From contig JAHDMJ010000023.1 of NCBI GenBank assembly GCA_018436095.1, positions 1 to 64,000 on the forward strand: DNA of 64,000 nt, read 5' to 3'. Below the pieces are notes generated by a model, which searched no databases, was not told where the DNA came from, and was given only the letters and a program-made list of their open reading frames with translations. A program made the translations under genes and the position numbers. Shown in pieces: positions 15,807 to 24,930 of the stretch. The stretch comes from Clostridia bacterium. GTDB lineage: Bacteria; Bacillota; Peptococcia; DRI-13; UBA5745. Within the stretch, counting starts at the first letter, position 1; each line of letters begins with the position of its first letter.

Positions 15807-17564
15807 ATGGATTACCAATGGGAAAAGGTAGAAACTACGCTGACTCAAGTGTTAGATTCAGATAAACGATTAGCACAATATAACAACAGAATTTATCTTC
15901 TTGGCGGCTATAAAAGTCCCAGTCTTGACTCCAAAACCGTGTTTATGTTTGATCCTGCAACAGGAATTTGGGAGAGCAAGGCTCCTGTTCCAAGAGACGT
16001 AGCGGCTATCGCCATCTGCCTAAATAATAAAATTTATCTGGTAGCCGGTCAGAGCCGCAATCAAAGCATCAAGGATGTATATGCCTACACACCGGAAACG
16101 GATATGTGGGAACAGAAAAATGATTATCCCTTAGATGTTGCCGGAAATGCGGTTATTACGCACAAAAATAGACTATACTCCTTCGGCGGTTTTAAATATG
16201 TGTCAGGTTCGATGGCAGCTACCGCCAACTGTTATGTTTACCTGGAAGAAGAAGACTCTTGGCTACGTTTGAAAGATATGCCGGCTGCCTTGATTTTTCT
16301 AGACTCCATAAGTTACAAGGATCATATCTATATCATAGGTGGCGCTAAAGCTACATCAGGCGGTGGAGGTAACCCCACCAATATTTTCTGGCGCTATGAT
16401 ATCAATGCTGATATCTGGGAAGATTATGGCGTCTTACCCGATAAATTAAAAGGTGCATTCTTTGTCGGTTCTGGAGATAAAATATTTTCCATAGGCGGTC
16501 AAGACCCTTATACCGCCCATATCTACTCCTTTACTATGGGTCAATGGGAGCAAATTGCCAATAAAAACTTTAATAGAGGCAGGCCAATTATTGTCAACAA
16601 TGAATTATATACTTTTAGTGGTTATTATGGCATACCCTTCGCAATCGAAAAATTAATCATCGGCCCACCAACAAATAAATTTACCATTAGCCAACAATAT
16701 CAACTTGGAGACGGCACTCCGATCCAAGCCGACGACTCTGTGACCTTGGATGCCGGGGAAGCTTATAACCAAACGGCTCCTAAACTGGCAGGATTCAGTC
16801 GTATAGGTCACAAGCTTGACGATGGTGCTCTTAACTCTCATTGGATTGCCAAGATTGACAACGTTAGCGCTGACCACACCGTTACTTTCGTCTATGCCTT
16901 GGGAGATGAACCGATACCACCCATCGAATATACTATCACTCAAGAATATCAGGATGTAAACGGGGTTAGCCGCCGCCCTGATGATACTATCCAGGCGATA
17001 CAAGGCACCTCTTACACATACAATGCTCCTGGCATCAACGGTTATGTTTGTGCCGGCTATAAGATAGATGGCGGCTCCCTATATTTAGGCTCCCTTGCTA
17101 AAATTTTAGAGGTACAGGATAACCATACGGTGACCTTTATTTATGTTCCGGAAACCCCTGAAGGCGATGAGGAATTTATTATTACTCAAGAGTATCGCAC
17201 CAATGATGGGACCACCATCTACACCACCGATTATGAAAAGGCTAAGAGAGGCAACACTTACCGTAAGGTTGCTCCGATCTTTTCCGGTTATAGCCGGGTC
17301 GGTTACAAAATTGACAGTGGTGACCTAATTTTCGGAGGAACTGCAATCATCCCTAATGTGGGGCAGGATTATACCGTTACATTTGTCTATGCCAGCGGCA
17401 ACGAAGGTGGCGGCACAGGGGAGAATTGCGGTCGCTGCAACTGCGTCAAGAGCTCTTGCTGTCACAAAGGCAAACATTTCGCTATGAACATTGAAGTTTG
17501 TGGTTATGAGGAGCCTGAGGAAATTACCGCTGCTATTAATGCTGCTTTTGATGCAAGGAAATAG
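15807..17564 (+). CDS. Kelch-repeat protein with three MucBP-like domains and Cys-rich tail
   Basis: 585 residues, no signal peptide. Residues ~1-285 are Kelch-type beta-propeller repeats (IYLLGG, IYLVAGQ, LYSFGG, IYIIGGAK, IFSIGGQ, LYTFSGY). Then come three ~75-residue repeats of MucBP-like type (ITQEYQ...G...Y...AP...G....GYKIDGG.......HTVTFVY) beginning near 290, 375 and 455. The tail holds a cysteine cluster (CGRCNCVKSSCCHKG) and a short acidic C-terminus. Function unknown. MucBP-like repeats are usually on exported surface proteins; absence of a signal peptide fits spore-coat or crust deposition from the mother cell, or non-classical export. ATG has AGAGG 9 nt upstream. Confidence 0.85.
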   Translation: MDYQWEKVETTLTQVLDSDKRLAQYNNRIYLLGGYKSPSLDSKTVFMFDPATGIWESKAPVPRDVAAIAICLNNKIYLVAGQSRNQSIKDVYAYTPETDMWEQKNDYPLDVAGNAVITHKNRLYSFGGFKYVSGSMAATANCYVYLEEEDSWLRLKDMPAALIFLDSISYKDHIYIIGGAKATSGGGGNPTNIFWRYDINADIWEDYGVLPDKLKGAFFVGSGDKIFSIGGQDPYTAHIYSFTMGQWEQIANKNFNRGRPIIVNNELYTFSGYYGIPFAIEKLIIGPPTNKFTISQQYQLGDGTPIQADDSVTLDAGEAYNQTAPKLAGFSRIGHKLDDGALNSHWIAKIDNVSADHTVTFVYALGDEPIPPIEYTITQEYQDVNGVSRRPDDTIQAIQGTSYTYNAPGINGYVCAGYKIDGGSLYLGSLAKILEVQDNHTVTFIYVPETPEGDEEFIITQEYRTNDGTTIYTTDYEKAKRGNTYRKVAPIFSGYSRVGYKIDSGDLIFGGTAIIPNVGQDYTVTFVYASGNEGGGTGENCGRCNCVKSSCCHKGKHFAMNIEVCGYEEPEEITAAINAAFDARK

Positions 17565-17650
17565 TTAAATGCTAAATAAACTCCCGTGTGTAGCAAAGAC
17601 GCTGCCAATATTAAAATGGTCACTGTGTCAAGGGCAATTTAAAAAGAATC

Positions 17651-17747
17651 TATAAAAATCTCCGCAGATCTGTTTAAACAGGTTTTACGGAGAGGTATGT
17701 AAGCAAACGCTGGCAGTGATATCACTTCGATAAAGCTGCCAGCGTTT
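17651..17747. terminator. Two hairpins downstream of the Kelch gene
   Basis: In the gene-free stretch 17565-17934 there are two structures. One is a hairpin bounded by CTCCG (17660-17664) and CGGAG (17688-17692) with an inner CTGTTTAAACAG palindrome. The other is a 12-bp perfect inverted repeat AAACGCTGGCAG (17705-17716) / CTGCCAGCGTTT (17736-17747). The second probably ends the Kelch transcript, though its T run is poor. A TATAAT lies at 17890-17895 before the radical SAM gene, without a good -35. Confidence 0.55.
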
Positions 17748-17934
17748 AATATATCCGTATATCTATAAGTATTATGAAAGCTTTAATAAAAAGATTTTGT
17801 TTCAAAATAAAACTGCTGAAAGAAATACGGGCATACTCATAGGGCATGTCTTTGCCGTTTAACAGCTTTTTTTCAAACCTGCAAAATGCTATAATCAACT
17901 TAAAGTGATTTGCTTGGAAGGGGTTAAAAGAATA

Positions 17935-18972
17935 ATGTATCAGGGTTGCTCGATGATAAGGGCTTTTGCTCTCAACTTTAATGGAAGAATTAATACAGGT
18001 AGAAAATGCCTGACCTTATGCTGCGAGCCTATTGATGATTTACCGGCCTCTACGCTTGAGGATACACCGCAGGAAACGATAGAGCGTTTTATTGAAATGT
18101 GTAGCAACGTAATCAAAGAAAGCAAAGAGCATGCTGCCCACGCAAACGCCGGCAAAAGGCTGCATACGGCAGGCTGCGCCAATTGCGCCAACTATATTCC
18201 CGGTCAGTGGGATGGGGATGGTCTTATTCACTACATCAATTTATCAATGTACCCTGCACCTTGCCAGTCTAAATGTATTTATTGTGGTGTCCATAGCGGT
18301 GAATCCGGTAGATTCACAAAAGAGACTTGCAGCGCCGCTTATGAACAGATGTTTGATGCTCTGGATTATGCCCGTAAGAAAGGGCTGATAGCACCAGGAG
18401 CTTTCTGGCAGGTTTCCAGTGGTGAGATAGCCATTCATCCTTATAGGGAGAGAATTTTTAATTTGGTGGCAGATCAGCGTGCCACGTTCTTCACAAACTG
18501 TTTCATTTTCGACGAAAAAGTTGCAGAGAATTTAAGTAAGAATCCCAACTCAGCAATTAATTTTTCTATTGATGCAGGCACACCCCAAACCTGGCTGAAA
18601 GTTAAAGGCGTTGATAATTTTAAAGAAGTAACTGAAAACTTAGCAAGATACTTTGGGGCTAGTTCTGGGCCAGGACAAATAACATTAAAATATATTATTC
18701 TTCCGGGTATTAATGATAATATGGTGGATTTCCTGTCAGTGATTGGCATAATGAAGGTTTTACGTATTAAGCATCTAACGATTGCCCGGGATACTTCAAA
18801 AAAATACGAGGTCGCTTCAGAAGAATCAAATAAGCTGTTAAACGCAGCGGCTTATCTGCTGGCCATGCTTTATAGGAAAGACATAAGTGCTGATATGTTT
18901 ACTTACACGCCAAATGAGCGGGAAAAAGTAGTGGCTATAGCCAATGAACTGCTGCATACAGGTAAAGTGTAA
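17935..18972 (+). CDS. Radical SAM protein
   Basis: 345 residues from ATG 17935. GGAAGGGG lies about 11 nt upstream; the frame is open to a GTG at 17905, but no site supports it. CQSKCIYC (Cys 110, 114, 117) is the CxxxCxxC motif that binds the SAM-cleaving [4Fe-4S] cluster. Earlier cysteines CANCANYIPG (near 80-90) could bind an additional cluster. Later FSIDAGTPQTW and ITLKYIILPGIND fit the radical SAM barrel. The reaction is unknown. It faces the glycan cluster that ends at 19030 and may belong to it functionally; the other radical SAM protein there is a different type. Confidence 0.85.
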   Translation: MYQGCSMIRAFALNFNGRINTGRKCLTLCCEPIDDLPASTLEDTPQETIERFIEMCSNVIKESKEHAAHANAGKRLHTAGCANCANYIPGQWDGDGLIHYINLSMYPAPCQSKCIYCGVHSGESGRFTKETCSAAYEQMFDALDYARKKGLIAPGAFWQVSSGEIAIHPYRERIFNLVADQRATFFTNCFIFDEKVAENLSKNPNSAINFSIDAGTPQTWLKVKGVDNFKEVTENLARYFGASSGPGQITLKYIILPGINDNMVDFLSVIGIMKVLRIKHLTIARDTSKKYEVASEESNKLLNAAAYLLAMLYRKDISADMFTYTPNEREKVVAIANELLHTGKV

Positions 18973-19029
18973 GAACAGTTAAAATATGAGGAAAATCATC
19001 CGCAAATATGATATTACAAATGAGTTGAA

Positions 19030-20169
19030 TTATATATAATCGCTATACCGCTCCGCCTGCAATTTATATTGCCGGCTTTTTTGCTTAAGAAGGCCCCTTA
19101 AGTGATCCTCTTTATTATAAAGCAACTTAAATCTATCTATAATCTCACGTGATGATTTAATTGCGGCAACATCAAGCACAAATTGGCTCAACCCCAAATC
19201 CTCTGCAATACCTACCGCCTTCACGGAGTAGCCAATAACTAAAGTAGGGATGCCTGATGAATATGCCGCAATAGAAGCATGAGTTCTAGAACAAACAAGG
19301 AAACTGCATCTTGAAATGACAAACTTCAGTTCAGCAGCAGAAAAATTCTGGTCTGTCAGCCATATCCGGGAATGCAGATCTGGGGCAAGCAATTGCTTAA
19401 TCTCGGACAAAATGTCATAATCATTATCCATCGGCATTAGTACATGAGGGATTAACGCGATTTTCATATCTGTCTCAGAAAGTATGTAATCAATCAGGTT
19501 TCGGATATTTTCAAGCAATATACCTGACATAGTTTCTCTGCGCATAACCAGCGGGCTAACATTTATCCCCACTATATTTCCTGTCTGAAAATCATCGGGT
19601 AACGGGATTTGCTTAGCCTCTAACAAAAAAGCAGGATCAGGCAGCAATTGGATATCGGTGTTTATAGCTGATTGCTGCAAAGCACTATATGTTTTACTTT
19701 CACGGGCCAATAGGTGCGTATATGTATTCAAAATGTCTAAAATATGGGGTGTAATCATAGCCGGCTCCACAGAACAGCCCCAAAGAATGGATTCAGCATT
19801 TTTTTCTGTAGCCTGCTGTTGAAACACCGCCAATCTATGCCAATTGGGGTAGCAAAAATTATCTCCGCCAACGGAAAGACAGGTAGTGTCTTTGTCAATG
19901 AAGCCAAGAGCCTCAGCATACATTTTCCGGGCAAGACCCTCCTTTTTAATAATAGAGCCGCTTTGTCTCTCCTGCCGCCAGATTTCCGGAATAGGTGAAA
20001 AAAACTTGTCAGCCTCTATATCATACTCTCTATCCTGTTCAGGGAAATGAGATGAAATGGCAATATAAGCATTCTTGTATTTTTTACGTATTAGCCTTAT
20101 TGTGGTTTGGACAATTGCCTCCGCACCATGATTGTAAGCGCCACCATGGCCGTATAAAAGGAATTTCAT
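19030..20169 (-). CDS. Polysaccharide pyruvyl transferase family protein
   Basis: 379 residues, CsaB/WcaK-type family, which adds pyruvyl ketals from phosphoenolpyruvate to sugars of surface polymers. Seen: N-terminal YGHGGAYNHGAEAIVQTT (GT-B-like nucleotide loop), LSVGGDNFCYPN, LWGCSVEP, and the C-terminal CSRTHASIAAYSSGIPTLVIGYSVK, all typical of PF04230 proteins. The cytoplasmic location follows from lack of a signal or TM segments. It is the last gene of a minus-strand cluster of glycan genes, 17 nt after the preceding glycosyltransferase, so it is in the same operon. The acceptor sugar is unknown. Confidence 0.85.
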   Translation of the reverse strand: MKFLLYGHGGAYNHGAEAIVQTTIRLIRKKYKNAYIAISSHFPEQDREYDIEADKFFSPIPEIWRQERQSGSIIKKEGLARKMYAEALGFIDKDTTCLSVGGDNFCYPNWHRLAVFQQQATEKNAESILWGCSVEPAMITPHILDILNTYTHLLARESKTYSALQQSAINTDIQLLPDPAFLLEAKQIPLPDDFQTGNIVGINVSPLVMRRETMSGILLENIRNLIDYILSETDMKIALIPHVLMPMDNDYDILSEIKQLLAPDLHSRIWLTDQNFSAAELKFVISRCSFLVCSRTHASIAAYSSGIPTLVIGYSVKAVGIAEDLGLSQFVLDVAAIKSSREIIDRFKLLYNKEDHLRGLLKQKSRQYKLQAERYSDYI

Positions 20170-20186
20170 AAGCTATCTGTCTCCGT

Positions 20187-21854
20187 TCAAATAATCAGCC
20201 TTTGGCATAATGCGGCAATATCCGCATCCTCAGGTAAAAGCTGTTTGAGCTCATCCAACTCCTTGCCGGCTTCTTCTTTCCGGGAACAATCAAGCAGGTA
20301 GGATATCCATATTTTTTTGAAATACAAATACGCATCTGCATTTTCAGCTGCCGCAGAAAGATTCTGCCCCAGCAGTATATAAGCTTCTGCATCATCTTCA
20401 TCTATTTCCACATTGTCAACGGAGATAAACTTATCAAGGGCCTTCTGGTAGTCTCCCCTGATCACCCAGCGGATTGACTGTGAAAACGCTGCCGCCAAAT
20501 TGGCGTTTATGCCTCTAAGCAAGGGATGCTTAGCAAGAAGGGTACAAATCTGTGCGTTAATATTTAACATCTTTGCAGATTGGGGCCGTTTTTTTCGTAT
20601 GTCTATAAGTAGTGCAAAAACTTCATTCTCCGGTTTGTTTAGTGCAAAAAAGGCGGCAATCTCCAGTTCTGTCAGCGGTACGGTATCGGCATTATTTTTT
20701 TTAAACCATTTATGAAGCTGATCCATTATACGGTTATAATCACCTTGCAGTAGATATTGGCTTATCCAGGGCAGCTCCCAAATAATATAAGCTAAACTTT
20801 TTTGACTTATAGGGAGATCTTCATGAATAGCCACAAAAATTTCTGCGGCTATATCTGCACCTTTTTCTGTCCGGCAGATATCTTGCAAAAGAATCCAATG
20901 GGATATTGTGCCTATAATAGATTGATAATCACTCGAAGCTGTTGAGGGCAGTTTTTTCAATTCAACTGTGGTTTCATAAGTAAAGATGTCCCGCATGGCC
21001 GCCAATTTTTCCAACGACGACAACGCTGCATGAATCACAACATTTAACGTATCTTTGATTGCATTCATGTAAATCAGTAATAAAAAATGTTCATTCCTAG
21101 GGGTGATACTACCACATCTGTTTAGAAGAAAATTTCGGGTTGCCTCATGAAGAATGCGGTCCGATCGCATTCGTTTGGAATCAAATAGATAAGAGGCAGA
21201 CTTGGGCGAAAGGTAATATTTGTGATCAGTCCCGGCCAGAATGCCAATGCGTGTTGCACAACTGAAAGATTCCAGACAACCTAAGGTATCGGCGCCATAG
21301 CCAAATGCTCTTCCTTGAGGAAACCATTTTTCTGTTTGGCGAGCTTTTAGAACGGAAAGTTTATAAAGCTTCCCCCATTCCGTTCTCATGAACTGGTGGT
21401 ATAGAGAGAAAAAATCACTAAAGTGCTGCGGGTCGCATAATACCATGTTTTTTTCAAGGGCACGTTTCCCCAACAATTGCTCGGTTTCTGTACTGATAAA
21501 ATCACTACCGCAGGCTACAATGTCCAGATTCCATTCTTTCAAAAAATCCATACAGTTGCTTAGAAAATATTTTGAATATTCATCATCGGCATCCAACTGG
21601 CAATAGTAGTCTTCCTCTCGCTCTGCAGCAATAATATTTAATGAATTTATTCCTACATTATTAGTTTCGTTGCGAAGAGGAACTATGCGCGTATCCTTAT
21701 AGGCATATTCAGCAATAATAGTACCAGTTTGGTCTGTGCTTCCATTATCCAGCACGTAATATTTAATATCATGGTAGGTTTGGTTCAGAACGCTCTCTAT
21801 CGCTCGTCGGATTGTTTTTTCGGCATTGTATGCCCTTGTCCAAACAACAATCAT
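20187..21854 (-). CDS. Family 2 glycosyltransferase with long helical C-terminal region
   Basis: 555 residues. The N-terminal GT-A domain (about 1-230) shows WTRAYNAEKTIRRAIESVLN, YYVLDNGSTDQT and the nucleotide/metal-binding QLDADDEYS (DxD-like). The remaining 300 residues are alpha-helical, probably TPR-like (repeated LL.....A..Y.....YL.. patterns near the end), which could bind a protein acceptor or partners. The donor sugar is unknown. ATG has GAGGATA just upstream. It is in a minus-strand operon between a methyltransferase-like and a pyruvyl transferase gene. Confidence 0.87.
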   Translation of the reverse strand: MIVVWTRAYNAEKTIRRAIESVLNQTYHDIKYYVLDNGSTDQTGTIIAEYAYKDTRIVPLRNETNNVGINSLNIIAAEREEDYYCQLDADDEYSKYFLSNCMDFLKEWNLDIVACGSDFISTETEQLLGKRALEKNMVLCDPQHFSDFFSLYHQFMRTEWGKLYKLSVLKARQTEKWFPQGRAFGYGADTLGCLESFSCATRIGILAGTDHKYYLSPKSASYLFDSKRMRSDRILHEATRNFLLNRCGSITPRNEHFLLLIYMNAIKDTLNVVIHAALSSLEKLAAMRDIFTYETTVELKKLPSTASSDYQSIIGTISHWILLQDICRTEKGADIAAEIFVAIHEDLPISQKSLAYIIWELPWISQYLLQGDYNRIMDQLHKWFKKNNADTVPLTELEIAAFFALNKPENEVFALLIDIRKKRPQSAKMLNINAQICTLLAKHPLLRGINANLAAAFSQSIRWVIRGDYQKALDKFISVDNVEIDEDDAEAYILLGQNLSAAAENADAYLYFKKIWISYLLDCSRKEEAGKELDELKQLLPEDADIAALCQRLII

Positions 21855-21879
21855 ATTATCCTCATTGCTAAAGTTTTAT

Positions 21880-22737
21880 TTAACGCTTTGAAAATAAAAA
21901 GCCTATCCCTTCCCGGGCATATATCCTTCTGTATAAGACTCGCTCAGTCATTTCCCACCCCAATTTGGACAATATGCTCACCAACTTTTCCTCTTGCACT
22001 GAGTTTTTATATCCGGCTAATCTCCCCAGAGCTGTATTTTTAGTGAAAGTATAGTAGATGATTATTTTTTTCTTTGTGCATTCACTTATTTGCGATAAAC
22101 ATTTTGATAAATCATGCACATACATTAAAGCAGCACAGATAAAGCTTACATTGCATTGTGAAGGAATTATGATATCTTGGTTTAAATCACAAAAAACAAC
22201 CTCATCGTATCGCTGGATATAGTCATAAGGAGTATATTTAATTGATTCCGAGATACAAGTTTTCAGATGCATTGATCCTGCGCCAAACTCAAACACTGAT
22301 TCATCGGCCTCCTCAATCCATCGTTTTGCCATATCCTCCACAATCCAATCATTTAATGAAAAATCAAAGAACATTTCCCTGTCATCCCAAGAAACATTTT
22401 CCAGCGCTAACTGAGCAATGAATTCTTCTAGCTCAAATACATTTTGATATCCCTGATTTTTTAGCTGCGCATACACCTCCTTAGACTTCGCGGGATCAGC
22501 AATAGTAATTAAAACCTGAACCCGGCTTTTCTCAGCCGCAGCAGAATATGATAGGTTCATCTGTTGAAAGCTCCAAATAGTGCAACCTGTACCTTTTTGT
22601 ATACCAGAAATATAGTTATCGGCAAAGGCCGTTATATTAATTGCCAGTGACTTCAAACTCGAATACACGCTTTCTCCTATGGCCCCCGCGCCAAACAAAA
22701 TAATGGGCTCCCCTCTTATTTCTTCTATAGAAAACAT
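21880..22737 (-). CDS. Rossmann-domain protein with methyltransferase-like C-terminal half
   Basis: 285 residues. The N-terminal half (about 1-110) is a Rossmann-like domain with IILFGAGAIGESVY, like the nucleotide-binding/PglD-type domains found in sugar-modification clusters. The C-terminal half (about 118-285) resembles a divergent class I SAM methyltransferase: FEFGAGSMHLKTCI as motif I and VVFCDLNQDIIIP as motif II. The glycine motif is weak (GAGSMH), so activity is uncertain. The next gene upstream carries the same type of N-terminal domain on a radical SAM enzyme. ATG has GAGAGGA 8 nt upstream; 4 nt separate it from that gene. Confidence 0.65.
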   Translation of the reverse strand: MFSIEEIRGEPIILFGAGAIGESVYSSLKSLAINITAFADNYISGIQKGTGCTIWSFQQMNLSYSAAAEKSRVQVLITIADPAKSKEVYAQLKNQGYQNVFELEEFIAQLALENVSWDDREMFFDFSLNDWIVEDMAKRWIEEADESVFEFGAGSMHLKTCISESIKYTPYDYIQRYDEVVFCDLNQDIIIPSQCNVSFICAALMYVHDLSKCLSQISECTKKKIIIYYTFTKNTALGRLAGYKNSVQEEKLVSILSKLGWEMTERVLYRRIYAREGIGFLFSKR

Positions 22738-22741
22738 TGCT

Positions 22742-23998
22742 TTAGTCCTCTCTCACCATAACAGCAACTTCACCTGTCTGAAGTTGTTCTGCTACAGGAA
22801 CTTCTTCATTGGTATAGCCACGTCCATAACAATATTGGCAAACATTAGTAATGCTTGGATGCATTAGGTAATCATCGATACGTTTCTGCAAATCAAGTCC
22901 GTGGTCTGACATTAAATCAATACTATCAGCAAATGTTTTCGAGAGAATGCCCAAGTTCTCTATATTAGCTTGAAATGGACAACGATAAAGTGTGCCCGAC
23001 TGGAAATATGCAACTCCCTTGCCATAGCATTTACAACAGTCATCGACTACCGCCTGCAGGGCCTTACCTGTTCTGGGCTCTTTAGTCATATGAGAAAAGC
23101 GTCTCCATTTTTGCAGTGCTACTGTATATTTAATTTTATGGTTTTCTAACAACCTTTTTAGTTGCTCTATTTTTGTGGAATGCTCTCCATAATCAGAAAG
23201 ACGAACTGTAAACTTTTCGTGACGTAAAGCAGCCAGCATATCTTTATTCGGCAGAATAGTGCCATTTGTGATGGGATAAACAGATTCCACGGTGGGGCAT
23301 TGGGCCAGATATTCAAGCAAAAGGGGCAGGGGCTGCCATAAGAATATCTCCCCCCCTTCAATTGTTATATATTCAAAATTGCGATAGGGCAATAATTTAT
23401 CCAGAGAGACCTTTACATCATTCCAGTCCGAGTCAACGGGATTTTTGTAATAGGGCATTAGACTAGTGCAATTTTTACAACGCAATGTACAGCGCTCGGT
23501 AACTGCAATATCAAGGGCATATTTTTGTTTTTCCTTTTCACCGTCATAAAAATTAGCTAATTTACGCATATACCGGTCAATATAAAAACTCAGGGTTTCC
23601 TGACGGTACCAATCCGGATGATACAACTCCTCGAATCCAGTTCCGTCAAATTCCATAAATAAAGAAGCACAGGTATATACCCGATCAAAGCCAAGAGTAT
23701 TCTTTACAAATTGATACGCCGGCTCATGATTATAAGGTGTAACCAAAATAGCAGCGTCGGGGAATTGCACTTTAGTCTCTCTGGGCGAATAAATATTTTT
23801 ACCCATGAACAGAGTGCCCCATCTGGTTTGATCACTGTCACAAAAACCCAAGATATCAATTTTCATTTTATCAAATAAAAATTTAGCCAAAGCACCTTGC
23901 AACCCCGCACCGTATATTAGGATTGTCCCGCTCATTTCATTAAAATCAGGAATCTCCATATTTTCAAACCATTCTGGGTGTTTATATTGATATCTCAT
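22742..23998 (-). CDS. Radical SAM protein with N-terminal Rossmann-like domain and C-terminal Cys cluster
   Basis: 418 residues. Residues about 24-115 form a Rossmann-like domain (ILIYGAGLQGALAKF). CTLRCKNC (Cys 170, 174, 177) is the radical SAM cluster motif, followed by TIEGGEIFL (GGE-type SAM contact). The C-terminal DCCKCYGKG, YRCPF and VCQYCYG cysteines look like a SPASM/twitch-type auxiliary cluster region. Proteins of this design occur in glycan and peptide-modification clusters; the substrate here is unknown. It shares its N-terminal domain type with the adjacent 21880-22737 product. ATG has AAAGGAG 7 nt upstream. Confidence 0.88.
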   Translation of the reverse strand: MRYQYKHPEWFENMEIPDFNEMSGTILIYGAGLQGALAKFLFDKMKIDILGFCDSDQTRWGTLFMGKNIYSPRETKVQFPDAAILVTPYNHEPAYQFVKNTLGFDRVYTCASLFMEFDGTGFEELYHPDWYRQETLSFYIDRYMRKLANFYDGEKEKQKYALDIAVTERCTLRCKNCTSLMPYYKNPVDSDWNDVKVSLDKLLPYRNFEYITIEGGEIFLWQPLPLLLEYLAQCPTVESVYPITNGTILPNKDMLAALRHEKFTVRLSDYGEHSTKIEQLKRLLENHKIKYTVALQKWRRFSHMTKEPRTGKALQAVVDDCCKCYGKGVAYFQSGTLYRCPFQANIENLGILSKTFADSIDLMSDHGLDLQKRIDDYLMHPSITNVCQYCYGRGYTNEEVPVAEQLQTGEVAVMVRED

Positions 23999-24018
23999 CG
24001 TTATTCTCCTTTATTCAA

Positions 24019-24930
24019 TTATATATATCTACTCATCCATTCCTTCTCAAAATCCAACATATATTCACAGCCTAAAAAATTCGCTTGATTCGCTGCCAAC
24101 TCCCGCTTCATTGCCGCCGCCTGGTTTTCACAGCCGCTAATCCCTAGCCGCTCCACCTTCTCCACCATGCTGATCATAAACGACCACTCAAAATACCGCC
24201 AAGCTTCCGCTTTGGCAGGGAATAGCCCGCACAACCATTCCGTACGTTCCCGATAAGCCCGTAGATATTCTTCCAGTGTCTCCGGCGTCAACAGGCTATG
24301 ATTGGTTGTCCATGCCGAGTTATTTCCCTCGTGCCTGTTAAACGTATATTTAGGTAGTCCGTGATAAGCCACCCGCTGAGGCAAAGCCAGCAGGCGATAC
24401 ATCAGAGCAATATCATCATAAGCCCCTTCCTCGGGGAAACGCAGTTTTTCTGCAATATCGCGCCGGAATATCTTGGTAGGAAAGGCCATGTTATATTTTT
24501 TCCGCCACATCAGCTCAATCAAAGCTTCCTCAGGAGCCATTATACGTTTTTCGGCAAACGCTTTATCGGCAGCGCCGCAGATAGCCACCTCTGCGGCGTT
24601 TTCTGTTGCCAAGCTGTACAGGAACTCCAGAAAATCCGGCTCTGCCCAGTCGTCATCGTCAACAAAAGCGATCCACTGACCTTTCGCAGCATCCAGGCCG
24701 GCATTGCGGCCGGAGCCGATGTTGCCCCGCTGCCGGTGGATCACACGAATCCGGGAATCCCGGGCAGCATACTCATCGGCAATGGCGCCGCTGCGGTCAG
24801 TGGAACCATTGTTTACAATAATAAACTCAAAATCCTTTAAGGTCTGTCCTAGGATGCATTCAATCATATTGCCTACAAGCTTTTCCCGATTGTAGGTCAA
24901 CATGATTACACTGATTTTAGGTATTGCCAT
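24019..24930 (-). CDS. Family 2 glycosyltransferase
   Basis: 303 residues from ATG 24930. GT-A fold with ISVIMLTYNREKLVGNMIEC at the N-terminus, FIIVNNGSTDRSG, and WIAFVDDDDWAEPDFLEF containing the DxD-type metal/nucleotide site. It probably transfers a sugar from a nucleotide donor onto a surface or protein-linked glycan in the cytoplasm. The start is set by the TGATG overlap with the upstream cytidylyltransferase stop, a sign of translational coupling; the frame runs 39 nt further upstream inside that gene. Donor and acceptor unknown. Confidence 0.9.
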   Translation of the reverse strand: MAIPKISVIMLTYNREKLVGNMIECILGQTLKDFEFIIVNNGSTDRSGAIADEYAARDSRIRVIHRQRGNIGSGRNAGLDAAKGQWIAFVDDDDWAEPDFLEFLYSLATENAAEVAICGAADKAFAEKRIMAPEEALIELMWRKKYNMAFPTKIFRRDIAEKLRFPEEGAYDDIALMYRLLALPQRVAYHGLPKYTFNRHEGNNSAWTTNHSLLTPETLEEYLRAYRERTEWLCGLFPAKAEAWRYFEWSFMISMVEKVERLGISGCENQAAAMKRELAANQANFLGCEYMLDFEKEWMSRYI

